This document shows positions 39,241-51,800 of a stretch of DNA of 64,000 nt, in pieces. This DNA is from Acheta domesticus (lineage: Eukaryota > Arthropoda > Insecta > Orthoptera > Gryllidae), in contig JAHLJT010009436.1 of the NCBI GenBank assembly GCA_031308135.1, forward strand, positions 222,623,977 to 222,687,976, written 5' to 3'. Within the stretch, counting starts at the first letter, position 1, and every line of letters starts with the position of its first letter. The position numbers were made by a program, and so were the translations under genes. A model generated the notes under the pieces. That model searched no databases. It worked only from the letters and a program-made list of their open reading frames with translations, and had not been told where the DNA came from.

Positions 39241-40820
39241 CGAAGTCTCGAAAAGAAAAGGGAAAGTTGGCGGTGCTCAAGGTTTAATGCGTATGTATGA
39301 AGTAAATTTCGAAGTTACGCCCCCCCAACGGAGTCGGTCATGCTCTTGGGAGTTAGTGAACACGGCGAAGACGCGCGCGCACACTTAAATAAGCACACTC
39401 ACGCTCGCACTCAAATGGTTTTCGTAGATATCAAAATGCATGCACACTATAAAACGCGTCTTTGGCAGCAAAATAAAAGGTTCCACTTGTGTTCGTCGGC
39501 CAAAATGTTGAAGTTCATTTATGTTTGAAGGAGAACTTCCTCGAATGACTGGGTGAATTCGATGTTTGTTTTTCGTTGATATGGAATGATATCGCATTGA
39601 CTTGCATTTGGATGTCTGTCACGTGTCGAGTCATCGGGCGTTTCGCAAAATTCGTCTGTCTTCGCAACCAGTGTGTTACGGTATAGTACTTTCCCGTCGC
39701 TAATTTCTTGATTTGTAGTTAAAAACGTCCTGCACGAATAATGTGAAATCATCTCACGTTATGGTAGTGTTAACGCGTGGAGTTTCGCCTCTTGAAACGA
39801 GTGGTAACTTATTTTACTTTGATTCTGAACTCTAGTAATCAGAAGGAAGAAGTCTGTGCTAAAACCCATACACCCATCGATACCACTCGACTGTGCTTCA
39901 ATATTTTGCGACAAATAGGCGTGCTTAACCGAACAGAAGCCTAAAGGACGTAATCGTTTCAAGAAGACCGTGACATAAGAGTTTACACAATATGTAAAGG
40001 TCCAATTTTACCCCCATACGCCCATTTAGAACTTAAAATTTTTGTGAGAAATATCGCGGGGATGGTGATTTAAGCGGAGCGGCAGTTAGGCACTTTGGGT
40101 TACGTAATCAAACGGTGTTTGACGAATGACTATACAGTGCGTCGGTTCTATAGTGAGCGGACCGTTAACTCTAATCTGTGTTTTAGAAAGAACTAGAATG
40201 TTGAATGTGGACTGATTTGGAACAAAGGTCTGAATTTCATGGTTCAAAAGTGCCCTTCCATATCTTGTAAAATATTGAGAATCTCTGCAGTGAACTAGCT
40301 AGAGATAGCTCCGCACATAACATCCCCGCTGATAAGCGTCCGTGATAAAGTTCTCAATGACTCAGGTCTTAAGTGGCGCTGGGCAGCTGTGCTCGCGTTA
40401 AACTTCTCCGCCGAAATGTTGAAAGGTAGATCTTCCTACTATGGGAAACTATAGCAAAGTTTTTTGCTTCTGGTATATTTTTCAGTACCTAGTGAAAAAA
40501 CTTGCAGTATAATTGAATAGTTACTGACTTGAATAGTGATGTCTCTCAGAGGATCTTATATATGGACATGTTTCCCTATGGTAAACTCTCCCAAAATCTC
40601 AAAAGGAAAGGGTATTAGACACTTTGTTTTGGAGGGCAGAGATTTGATGAATCATTGTTTTTGCTGCGGGAGAGTTATTTGAGCAAGATAACTACGTCTG
40701 CGTTCTTTCATAATTTCTCATTCTGTTTGCGGGCATGTTCGCGCGCGATACTGATCACGGAACGGTCCGTTGCGGGGTATATACGCATGTATTGAGAATC
40801 TAAAGAAGTACGTACTCCTA
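39241..40820 (+). other. Spacer
   Basis: No gene or repeat recognised. ACTTTCCCGTCG at about 39688 resembles the element edge motif but lacks other similarity. Confidence 0.35.
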
Positions 40821-41053
40821 CACTGTGGTGGATCCAGGGTGGGGGCATGGCACCCCCAAAATTGCCTAGGGTTTTCATTTGTTACTTTCCTTTATATGGC
40901 ACAATTTATTTATATTAAAATTATGTAATTATTTAAACAATATTGTATGATCATATATACCCAACAAAATAATATAAAATGTTATAAATATGTTTCTTAT
41001 TGAACAAAAATCTGATGCCCTTCCCCCCAAACGATGGGCTGCATCCGCCCCTG
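40821..41053. mobile_element. hAT-like MITE, copy 1
   Basis: Ends CACTGTGGTGGATCCAGG and GCATCCGCCCCTG are near inverted repeats. The interior (GGCACAATTTATTTATATT...ATGTAATTATTTA, then TTGAACAAAAATCTGA) closely matches 41776-42005. Target duplication not clear in this copy. Confidence 0.72.
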
Positions 41054-41660
41054 CTCCTGCAGTTACCAAAATGCATTTACAGCAAATAATCGTATTCAAA
41101 TAGTACATTAGGAGCTGTAAACTAAAAGAATTGTTACATACGTTTGCCCGCTGTGAAAACTAAGCATAACGGCGGAACCATCCCTTTGGGATGTGTTAAT
41201 TCTTGGATTGTCATGTATCGTGGGTCGATGAAAATCTACAAAATATTTATAATTAGTCTTGTATTATTAGACTCTGCGGTTTTTGGCCTGAGGAATTGAG
41301 TAGTCTCTAGCTCAGAGTTCTTAGATGCTGCTTCTTCTTCTTTGAACTAATAATAGAATTTAAAAAGCTAAAATGTGGGTCACTCCGGATATACACACTG
41401 CGCAGAGTTTGTGCTCCTCCCTCGGTTCCCTTTCTATGGGGGATATTTACGAAGTCTTGTTACGTTCAATTACTTACCTGTTGCTGAAGGAATTGTGCGA
41501 CCCTTTTTTTTCACAACTGACCGACAACAGAGATACGGTATTGCTCTGAGATATCTGCACTACTCCAGTGTTTACATGTGCTCCCTTGCAGAGGAAAACC
41601 CGCTCCTCACTTTTTTCTGCAATGCCAAAGAAACTACGGGTCCTTATTTTCAGTTTTGGA

Positions 41661-41661
41661 A

Positions 41662-41713
<52 letters not shown>
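41661..41713 (+). repeat. AAT microsatellite, no retroelement
   Basis: About 17 AAT units, 60 nt left of hAT-like MITE copy 2. Confidence 0.95.
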
Positions 41714-41775
41714 TTCGGGAAGGCCCAAGCCGCACTGCTCCAATTCAAAATCCTTAGTGAAGCGTCAACAGAGGT

Positions 41776-42005
41776 CAGTGACGGATCCAGAGGGGGGGCA
41801 CTCCCCCCCCCATGGCCTAGAATTTTCGTTTGATACTTTCGTTTATTTGGCACAATTGATTCAAATGTTTATTTATATTATTATGTAATTATTTATACAT
41901 TGTGTACTGTCTTATTTATACTACAAAACAATATACAATATAACAAATGTTTATTATTTAACAAAAATCTTTGACGTCCTACACCCCCAGATGGATCCGT
42001 CCCTG
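41776..42005. mobile_element. hAT-like MITE, copy 2, with 8-bp target duplication
   Basis: Starts CAGTGACGGATCC and ends GGATCCGTCCCTG, an inverted pair typical of hAT ends (CAG-rich). The flanks ACAGAGGT (41768-41775) and CCAGAGGT (42006-42013) differ at one base, fitting the 8-bp duplication made by hAT transposases. No coding capacity. Confidence 0.8.
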
Positions 42006-42589
42006 CCAGAGGTGTAGTGGGGTTTGATGACAGTTCTCCAGAGGAAGATAGAACTCGGAAGCGTCCGTGCCAAAGCTGCAGATCTACGCTTATTTAATCG
42101 CGACGAAAGTTTAAATTTCACCCACAGTAGCAGTTTGCATAGTTCTGTGGGAACTAAGAAGTTAGGTACTCAGACTTGATCCTCTTGTGAACATTTTACA
42201 TGCGTTAGTTACTCTAGAAATATAGATATTTAAAAATTATTTCGCTCATGGTATGTTCTGAGCGTCCCATTTGAAGGTGAATGAAACCTCCGTAATCCAT
42301 CCAGAAAATTTAAGAACGAAATTTCTATTTTTCTACAAAATAGTTCTTAAATTAGATGACAATAGATACATTTTTTACAAAAACTGAAGTTCAATTAGAT
42401 TTTAAAGGAAAACCTCGCAAAAACGATGAACATGTTAGTTTAGGCAATGTGAAGAAATGGAAGTACTAAGAAATAAGCGTTTTATTTGCTTTTAGCCATA
42501 AGTAAGTTCTGAATTACATCCAAAGTTTTTCAAGATGTAAGAACAATGAGGATTTCGCTTTTAAAATCTTGACTGACAGTGTCTTCTGG
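42006..42589 (+). other. Spacer
   Basis: AT-rich; nothing recognised. Confidence 0.35.
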
Positions 42590-42830
42590 AGCGGTCGTGC
42601 GCGCGAGGAAGCTGCCTTGGCGCAGGGACGAAGCGCCTTGTTTTCCTCCCTTGTGTGAGGCGTGGGTGCAACGACTAGGGAGCGCAGCTCAGGGGCCGTG
42701 CTGTGGCTCCGCGGGCGCCGAGTAGAAAAAACCGGTCTTATGCCCTGCATTGGCGTTCCACATGGTCGTCGATGCAGGAAATGCGCTCCACTCTGTACTC
42801 GAGGGAAGGTAGCAGCTGCTAGACAGCCAG
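42590..42830 (+). promoter_or_regulatory. GC-rich island
   Basis: CpG-rich patch with sharp edges. Possible donor AAG|GTAGCA near 42808, too weak to call an exon. Confidence 0.35.
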
Positions 42831-43369
42831 CGGGATTATCAATGTAAAATTTCTGAGAGAGCGGTGTTTCTGTACGAGGAGCGAGGGAATAATTTTAACT
42901 AATAAGTGACTGTAGTGTAATTATTTGCACGAATCAGCGAAACGAGTGTTCGCATATTTTATTGATTTATTTTTAAGGTGGCGTCGAAGTTGTGTCCGCG
43001 AAGTTGATACAGAAATGTTGGTTGAGCAGTCTATTTCGAAAAATTCGTCTCTGGATTAATATGAAGATTTAATGTAATTGGCAATACATCAACCAACACC
43101 CATGTTATGTATTACTGGTGTAAGATTGACATGTTGAGCAATTTTTGCCTTGGGGTTGATTTTTGTCATGTGATTAATCAACCAAAAGAAAGTTCGTTTG
43201 CGTTTGAAGCGGTGACTGTGTTGATGGAACCTTTTTTTAAATTCCTTGGTGTAAATGGCCTCCTATTGGAGGGGTACTTTCGTCACTTACTCTGCCATCA
43301 TGGAAGTTTACATAAATTCACCTCGCCATACTCCACGTGGTGCAGCGTGGAGTAGCAACAAAACAGTGA

Positions 43370-43680
43370 TGTATCCATGGGGCTGTCATCGCCTGTTGCA
43401 AGCGAGTGGCGTCGAGGCAGGAGCCGTCGTCGTTTGGCCATCGTCCCCGGATTCTTGCTCGGGCGCGGGCGCAATGGAAGCGAGTCGGCTGCTGCGTCTG
43501 TTGCAAGAGCGCGAGCGGTGGGCGGCGGGGCGCAAGGGTCGCGGAGGGCGAAGGTCCTGGGGGGAGGCGCTTTCGACAGCGCCGCTGGCAGCGCCCGTCT
43601 GCGCCCCAAGGTGTGCTTCGTCCTCTCGGCGTCTGTCGATTGGGGACCGGGAGGAAAATAAGAGGTCAACCTAGTGTTGT
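43370..43680 (+). promoter_or_regulatory. GC-rich, CpG-rich island
   Basis: Overlapping frames in several registers reflect base composition, not coding. A CCAAG|GTGTGC donor near 43610 could end an alternative first exon. No TATA box. Confidence 0.4.
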
Positions 43681-45933
43681 CAAGGTCGATGCCACCAGCG
43701 GGAGTCAGACGAAATCTCCTCTCCATACAGTTCATAATCCCGCCGCAAGAGACAACGCCATGAAACTATTAATAACCCCGCCGTTTTGCAAGTCTCCTCT
43801 CCCGACGCTAGTGGCGCAGAGAAGCTCGTGGAATTACACGGTGCCGCGAGGCGTGCCACTGCCACAAGGAGGAGACCTTGACACCACTGGGTTAACCCAT
43901 TGGGGACAGACTCTAGAAGGGCAAACGTAATTGGGGATAGACTACCTCTTCCCCTTCCAGTGGAAGGTGACACTTTTAAGTTTCGAACATTATTTTCATA
44001 GCCATTGTTTTTAAATCACAACTCTATCCCAATTTTCCAGACTTAGGACACAAATTTTTCTTTCGAAATGTGGTTTGGTTTAAGTTGGTTTTCATTTAAT
44101 TGAATCATTCGTTGATTGAATGAATTCTGCTTATCTTGGCACTTTTATAGTCTCCCTTTTTCGCGGCAAATATTCTATAACGGTGAACATTAAATTTGGG
44201 CACTCTTCTCATGCTTTCTTTGCTTTTCATTTTGATATAGGAGCGAGTTGGGAAGATTTTCATTAAGGCACGAGGTAAAGGTGGGCAGGAGCTTGGCGGC
44301 GGCGGCGGCGGCGGCGGCGGCGCCCCCTTAACGTGTTTATCTGCTCAATCAGTCCTTTTCCCCTACCTGGGTTGTTTTGTCCTTAATTTACATGTAGAAT
44401 TAGGAAGCAAGTTTCGCGAGAAAAGATTAAGGGATTATTTGGCCCCCAATTTACATACAGCTCACCATCTTGCCCATGGTGCCTGTGCCGTGACGGGCGA
44501 TCTGCAGAAACTGATACAATAAGAGGCGGACCACCCCCGCTTTAATCGACTTCGTACTTGTTTAATCAGAAAGTACACATAACGCTGTTTTTCAAATCAC
44601 GTCTGCACTGATGCTGATATGTTCCTTTGGGTTTTCGAGTGAATTTTTGAGAAAGATTTTTGTCCGGTATTGTTGTAAATTTATTTTGGCTTTAAAGATA
44701 TACAAGCGTGCAATTCTCGGGGAATTGTTTTCCTCTGTCAGATGTGAATGAAAAGAGAAATATTTGTTGAAATATTGTGTCATTTCACGAAAAGTTATTT
44801 GTTCCAATCGGGGACTTTCACCCTTGCATATTCTTTAGTGATGACCAGCCACCGACCAATCCAATTTCATTCGGTCTCCTTCTGTCTTGATCGAAACAGG
44901 GCGTACCAATTACTTGCCTGGGGTCGCCACTTTGCGGTGATTATCCACTTGTCCTTTGTTTCGGGTCACAGATTTGTATCAATTATGTAGTTTTAGATGC
45001 TTGCGAGCCCAGCTTAGCGGAGTTTGATTAGATAATGCTTATAGTAATTGAACTGAATTTCTTTATGGACTTTGTTGTGCACAGATAGTTTCTAGTCTTG
45101 ACCATCAAATTACTTTTCGTGTAATATAAGGAACAATAAAATGGGTTCTTGGTACGGAGGTAGTGGCATTCTGAAATGAGAAATATTCTTAAAAAATAAA
45201 ACTCTAAGATGGACTGAAAATTGAGGCCATGGAATCTTTACATCTCACTTAACTTTAAAGGACAAGAGAAATCATAGGCTTGCGTTCACAGGATGAAAAT
45301 GTGCAAACACGCAGAAAAGCGCGCTAATTGTCAGATTAAAATATTTAAAGAGGTAGGATGGTTAGTAAAATGTAAGAAATTACGTAAATTTTGAGGCGGC
45401 GTTCAGTTATCTCACGCGTCCTAGATGACATCTAAAGAATGCCTATCTGTTAGTGATGCGATTTCAGCAACAACAAAAAGAATAATGATCCGTACAGTAG
45501 GCGTGTTCAGAATTGGTTGGGGAAGGAGGGGAAAACTTGTTTGCCACAGATGAGCCACAATAGGACTGATTCCCTCGTTTGGAGAAATCTCGTCTTTTCC
45601 TCAAGCCTTTCACAAATCCAGCTATTATTTGTAGCATAATTACGTCCGTTCTGCAAAAACTATGGATTGTAAACCACGGAAATGTACTGCAATCAGGCCC
45701 GCCATTGAAAGTTGGAACTGGCTAATGACTGGGTAATTGCGTCCTTCTTTAAACAGGTAGTGGTTGTTCTCCTGGACCAGGTTGCTTGAATTAAACGTTA
45801 ATAAATACGAGATACTTTTAGCCACTTTAGTGTTCGCTTAAGAAACAAAATGTTCGATCTAGTTTTCAGATGTGTTAAGACTGGTTTTTAACCCTAAATG
45901 GTAGAAGGATATTAAAACTTCGAGATCGCGTAA
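43681..45933 (+). other. Spacer with a GGC triplet run
   Basis: Contains nine GGC triplets at about 44295-44322. Otherwise AT-rich sequence with no gene recognised. Confidence 0.35.
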
Positions 45934-46085
45934 GGGGCCGTCCATAAATTAGGCAACGCTAATTTTTAGTATTTTCAATACCCCTCTCCCTTGTAACGAA
46001 CTTCCTATCTCGATGTAATGTAGCGTAACGTTGCCACAGACCCCCTCCCTCCCCCTTTGGCGTTGCGTAATTTATGGATGATCCC
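45934..46085. mobile_element. Small MITE with long inverted ends
   Basis: GGGGCCGTCCATAAATTAGG at 45934 pairs with TAATTTATGGATGATCCC ending at 46085, and the next bases GCAACGC/GCGTTGC also pair, giving arms of about 26 nt with few mismatches. Interior only about 100 nt. The GTCCATAAATTA-type end is common among arthropod MITEs; the superfamily is not certain. Confidence 0.75.
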
Positions 46086-46419
46086 AAAGTCTGAATTTCG
46101 CGTAGCTTATACGGACATAGTATTGAATTGTTAATGATAAAGTACAATATTCAAAGCCTTCGATTTGTGTGTTAATTTATTAAGAGTCACGATCACTATA
46201 CGATGGTATAAAATACTGAAAACGGAGAAAGATTAAATATCACAATGTCCTGAAAAGTGCATGTCAGGCGTGTCGGGAGTCCGTATGTAGTGCTCCAGGC
46301 ATGAGAACAAGTACAACATAGGGTATCGAATCCAAACGATTTTCTTCATCTATCCCGTCCTTTCTGTGGGGGTTACCTTCCGTTCTGCGAAGATAGGGTA
46401 GTCTGGTGACGCTACAAAA

Positions 46420-46800
46420 TCTGCTCGCCAGCACCTTTGTGGGTCGGTGGTGCGGGCGCGGGGCTGACGTAAGCGGCGCGAGTGCAGCGCGCGGCGGCAA
46501 CGAGAGTCGGTGCAGTGAAAGCGCCTTCCCTCGCGTAGTCTCGCGTCCGCGCCGCGCCTCGCCGCGACCCCGGCCCAGTCCGCGGCGAGCACAGCCGACG
46601 CGCCGCGCCGCGCCGCGCTGGCGGCGGCCTCCGCGTCGCGCTTCGCTCAGCCGCACGCGCAGGCACGACGGAACCGCCTGCCGCGCCTATATACGGCGGC
46701 GAGCGCGAGCTCGCCCCGGATGCGGCAGACGTGTTCGCGCCGGCCGCACTCTCGATTGTGGTATGCGTCGGTATGTTGGCCGGCGGGATCGGATGGGCGG
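46420..46800 (+). promoter_or_regulatory. Strong CpG island with TATA-like box
   Basis: Very GC-rich, with repeated GCCGC/CGCGC words around 46590-46620. TATATA at 46688-46693 followed by a GC-rich start region suggests a core promoter pointing right, with transcription expected near 46718. An AGACGTG (46727) matches the DPE word but not the DPE spacing. CG|GTATGT near 46770 is a possible donor. Confidence 0.5.
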
Positions 46801-47433
46801 ACAGGGGACGGGATAAAATCTGGGCGGTGTGCCTTCGTTCGACCCGCCTGCCTCCCGCCGCTTGTAAATCGGTTGTTGCTGCGTGGTTCTCGCGTTTGCG
46901 GAACAAAGAAATAAGCGGCGAAATGTGTCCTTATGACCGACGTGAGGCAGTCTCGTCTTGGGATGCTTGCTTGTGGATGCCTAGCTTTAGGGGCGTGTCC
47001 TGACCTGCAAATACTAACGAAAAGCTAAGAATTGTAGTTAGGATTAAGTTTGAAATTGGACAATGAACATTATTTTTACTAACTGAAAGTTTTTTAAAAA
47101 TTTCCTTTGAATCTTAAATTGGCCTTCAAATGTGTCCCTTTTCGACTTTTTATCACGTTGAAAGCCGATGGACAGCGCAGACCTATCCTAAGAATCGTGA
47201 AGACTTTCAGGAATTACGTTGAAATTATTATTAATAATAATTTGTATTATAATAAAACCCATGAAGTCTTGAAATACTGGAAAAAGTTATTAATAAAAGG
47301 TTCTACGTATGTCGCCTCGGCATTTGCAACAGCGCTATGGAACTTGAACAAAGAGCGATATATTTCAAGCGTTGAAGTTATGTAAACTATTCTTTCAGTT
47401 TACCCCCTAAGCTCTGAACATATTTCGAATTAG
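46801..47433 (+). other. Spacer
   Basis: No gene or repeat recognised. Confidence 0.35.
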
Positions 47434-48240
47434 TCCTACCCGGATCATTTATTCTTATACACGGATGGTTCATCGTGCAGCGACGCGGTGGCATGTGGTT
47501 TTTACTGTATCAGGGCCACCAAATCATTTCGGCTTCACTCCAAGTGCAGTATATTCACTGCCGAATTGTATGCAATTTTTGAGGCCCTAAAATACATTGA
47601 ATCAGCGACGTTGCGGCGAGTAGTTATGTTCTGATTCTCTCAGGTCTCTTCAAGCTGTCTCCCGTCCTTCGTCAGACTACCTGACTTTATCCGTTCAAAG
47701 CCTGATTCATCGTCTTCTGTCCCGCCGCTATGACCTGGTACTTAGTTGGGTCACAGGCCACGTGAGTATCAGAGGGAACGAACTGGCCGACCAGGCGGCG
47801 AAATCAGCGACTCGTAAAACTCGTATCGACATCCCTTCTGTGCCGTTGTCCGATGTTCAGGCTTTCTTGAAACGATCCGTGCTTAGAGCGTGGCAAACAG
47901 AGTGGCACAATAGCACTTTCAAACGAAGTGCGATAAAGAATTCTGTGTATCCCTGGCGCTCCTCATCACGGTCCTGTAGGCGCGAGGAAGTTATTTTAAC
48001 CCGTCTTCGTATCGGACACTGCCATTTTTCTCACGGTTTCATTCTTCGAAATGAAACTCCTCCAATCTGTGACTCGTGCAAGACTGTTCTTTCCGTGGAC
48101 CACGTCCTGCTGTACTGTAGGAAATTTGTTGGCAGTCGACGAAGACATGACCTGGGCAACTCGCTACAAGTGGTGCTCGGGGATGACTATTCTGCGCTGT
48201 CAAAACTTTTTGTTTTTTGAGAGAAAGCAGAATATATAAT
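47434..48240 (+). mobile_element. 3' end of a jockey/I-type non-LTR retrotransposon (RNase H domain)
   Basis: 47440-47635 encodes an RNase H start (L-Y-T-D-G-S-S, catalytic Asp; T-A-E-L-Y-A-I, catalytic Glu). One frameshift near 47633 leads to S-D-S-L (third Asp), and 47762-48220 continues with G-H-V-S-I-R-G-N-E-L-A-D (last Asp), then a tail with C-D-S-C...H-V-L-L-Y-C, a zinc-binding pattern common at the end of such ORF2 proteins. RT and endonuclease are missing, so this is a 5'-truncated dead copy. All four RNase H acids survive. Confidence 0.85.
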
Positions 48241-48537
48241 TTTATTTGAAAGAACAATGTTTTATGTTGTTTTTTGGCCCCTTTACAGCCAATTTTACTT
48301 TTTAAGATAAATTTTACGCGCCCTTTTTCTATTTTCCTTCTGCCATTTCTACATGTATGCTTGAAGCAGAATTCGAGCCTTCTTTTTAGCCAATGTACTT
48401 GCTTTTAAACAGTGAGTAAGTTACATATGCAACACGGAATATTCTTTTCTCCAAATACTCTGGCATGGGCGCAAATGACCACAGCAGTCGAATCGCTCTC
48501 TAAACCCTATTCAATCAATCGAATTAGTGTTGGACTC

Positions 48538-48852
48538 TAGTGCAATGGGGATAAGGGATATAGTGGGCAAGTAGATAAGTGCATAAGGGATATTATGGGC
48601 GTTAAACGAAATCTTATCGACAAAATTGAAACCAAACGCCTCCTCTGGTATGGTCATGTAGAAAGAATGGAGTTTAGATGGCCTAAATTAATATGGAAAT
48701 GGATTCCTCCCGAGAGAAGGAAACGGGGTCGACCACCAAGAAGCTGGGCCCAAGACGTACAAGACGCGATGGCTGCCAGAGGACTGCAGGAAGGAGATTG
48801 GGATGATAGAGAAAAATGGAGATCGGGAAGCGAGATGCGGCGTCAGCCGTAA
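48538..48852 (+). mobile_element. C-terminal fragment of an endonuclease/reverse-transcriptase type retroelement
   Basis: The frame 48595-48852 reads L-L-W-Y-G-H-V-E-R-M and K-R-G-R-P-P-R-S-W, then A-M-A-A-R-G-L and W-D-D-R-E-K-W-R. This is the ordered signature at the very end of RTE/BovB-like and related ORF2 proteins common in insects. The upstream RT is missing. Superfamily assignment from memory is moderate. Confidence 0.75.
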
Positions 48853-51800
48853 AAAAACTCTGCATATATATAGTGCAATGTGCTGCGTTGTGCTAAAGTG
48901 TCATAAAATATCGTTCCTGCACATCCTCCATGAAATAGCCTTTTGCTATTGGGTATTGATATAGACTTTTAAAAATTGTTTTGCTACTTGTTTCACTAGT
49001 TAGTCTTTCGAGGATTAGACGGTACATTTTATTATGAAGAACGTTTAAGATATAACTATCTTGAAGTCGAAATTGGTTTATTCCTGAATATTATTATATA
49101 ACGAGAATAGTTCTAGGTAGAAAGCTAGTGGGGAGATAGTGAGAGTATGAGATGTCTAGGTGTTATGGAGGTTTGATTTAGTCTTTTGGTAACCTCAATT
49201 TAATGCGGTATCTGTTGTTTCTATTTGAAAATTGAGCATAGAATGGTAGGTGAGGAGTTGAAGAAATGCTTCGCTAATTGATTCACGGTCTCGTTGAAAT
49301 TAGATGCATCTAATTGTTGGATTTGGTGATTGGAAATGAACAGTGATAAATTAGGTGTTGACCTAACATTATTCTGAACTTGTTGATAGCCCTTGGTGCA
49401 GACCCTCAACTTACTGGGCATGCGTATGCCATTGTTTGTAATACACGAATATGACGATTAATATCTACATTCTGTCTTCAAATGTAGAACATATTTGGAA
49501 GAGGTGTTACAAATGTATCTGAGATAACTCTTCATATTTCTCGTGATAAGATTCAGAGCATTTAAGTCTGAGCGGATGGTGTGGCGAATTGCATTTGCCA
49601 AAGGCGAATGTTAGATTAAACTGGAAATCCGCATTTGAAAAGTAAAAGGTCATTTGAAAGTTGGCCCCTGCAAGTAGAGGACATGATGCGCTAGTCTTGC
49701 TCGAATGTAGTCGCTTGTTGTTAGCGACCAGACGCTGGTGTAGCGTCCAGTTGCCTGTTGCGTGCAATTAGAGCAGCTATTTGCCCCCCGAGGAGCAATT
49801 GCAGTTATAGAAGTGGTTGCAAGCTGTTCGGAGCAATTGTCGAGGCTCGTATTTCACTAGTACGAGGAGAGGAACATGGGTTGGAGCAAGTTCTCAACCT
49901 GCGCTCGACCTTGACTATGGGCTTTATCCAATGATATAGTTGTTGCTGTATTAACTTGACGTGTTAATACATTGGTATTTATAATTCGAAAATCTGTTTA
50001 CACCCAGAGAGACTCCGAGACATGCTGACTTACCTCTATTTTACTAATATTTCGAATTACCTTTGAATTTCTAATGGTAATTGGGACTTTATTCTTCACT
50101 AGCAGTCCTAAATGCAGTGGTATGTCCAAATACATGTTCAGAAAATTCTTTTCGCAGCAACCTCTTAGCATATGATAATATCAAATACGGCATTTTGCCT
50201 GTTTGACGAGGTCCTGCCTAAAATCAGTGGAAGAGGGTTTCGGGGCCGAAGGGCGGGGGGTGCATTGAAGCTAATTCTAGTTTGTTTTTTGTTTAAAACT
50301 AGCAAAGGCAAAAACGCGCGCCTGTTATGACCAGGAAACACATTTAATAGCATGAATTACCTTATAAATCTGAATTTTGCTTATGGAAGGGAATTTAAAG
50401 TGGCTCCATAGACATAGATTTAGTACTATCATACAACAGTACAAACTGTTTTCCTCGGTTCTTGACGATGTTTAAAGAGAACTTATTTTAGCCTTCCCTT
50501 GTACAGGGTCACTGGGACTATATTTTTATCTCCTTTGTCAGAATAATAGTATCTCGGCTGGTGCATAAAATGAACGTTTTAGTCTATTTTTGTGCTCTTT
50601 TTTACTTGATTTACGAGTATGAAAGTAGTAATAAACGCTTCAACGTCATAAAATTTCATCATGAGTTGCATTAGGTACTGTGCTAACATATCACAGTGCT
50701 GTTAGCATTGTTCTGCTTAAACGGTTCTCGTGCAATAATATATAAGCCAACATTATGAAAATCAGAAACGCGACGAGGAGTAATGAAGTTTTGTCCACCG
50801 AATATTCGGGTTTTGACTACGAAATGTTTTGAGGTTGAAGGAAGTTTGATAGTTGAAAGTTCTGCCTAAATTCGAAAGCAAAGTTTACTAGCTTTGCGCT
50901 TATTTAAGAGATCTTTCTTTCCTTCTTTCGTTATTTTCCCCATGTCTCTTTGTTGTGTGCCCACCAGCAGATACTGGACAATGACTCGTTTTGCAATACA
51001 TATGTCCTTCGGATAGTCATCTCTCAGCGTGCGTTTAATTATTTTTAAAAGGAGTCTTCGTTAATGTCAGAATGTCAAGTGAGTCATGCAAAGATAACTG
51101 TTTCACATTGAACCGGTCTAGGCACGGGCGTGGATTCCCCTGTTGTGTAGAGCTGCGGGGGCTGGTCGGGAGTGACATCGGTTGAAAGAAGCCGTCTCGC
51201 GACCCGCCCCTCTCTTTTGAGCCCACTACTGCCTGCGCCACGGGCGCTGCCTGCCGGCCGGCAAAACTGTTGCTTCAGAAAGTGCCGTCTGGAACGTCAC
51301 CTACCAAATTGCATTATGTCTCTGGAGGGAGGGAGAAGCCTTTATTTTAAAAGGTCCCTATGCACGTACCAATTTTATAAATTGCATCGTGTGGTGGCAT
51401 GATGTTAAACAGAAAGATCTGTTGCTTGGTTCTGATCACACGACTGCCGATTCTCCCCTTCACACCGCTCGACAAATTGTGGTATTGGTCCATCCAACAG
51501 AGAATGATTCCAGATCTCGGAAAACCCTGACCTAAAGTTCTGAAACAAATGGTTTTGGAGGTCGCCGATTTAGAGTATGAAGGAAAAAAATTCAAAATAA
51601 AATTGCACATCCCATGCGGGTGAAACACTGCAAATTTCTTTTCAAAATCGGTAATGTAAGTGATAAAAATAAAATAGCACAGATTTTTTATTTATAAATT
51701 ATGGCAATTACGTAAAAGTTCTAAAGAAACAATTATTAAACTGCATTAAAATTTTTATTCAAACACGTGCCAGCAGTTGCAACAACTTGTTTCATTTTGA

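Noticed and set aside
46688..46733. TATA plus DPE bipartite core promoter
   Set aside because: The AGACGTG word is too close to the expected start to act as a DPE; only the TATA-like box was kept.
46264..46906. Several overlapping 130-160 aa frames in the CpG island
   Set aside because: All are Arg/Ala/Gly-rich in several registers on both strands, as expected from GC-rich DNA with few stops.
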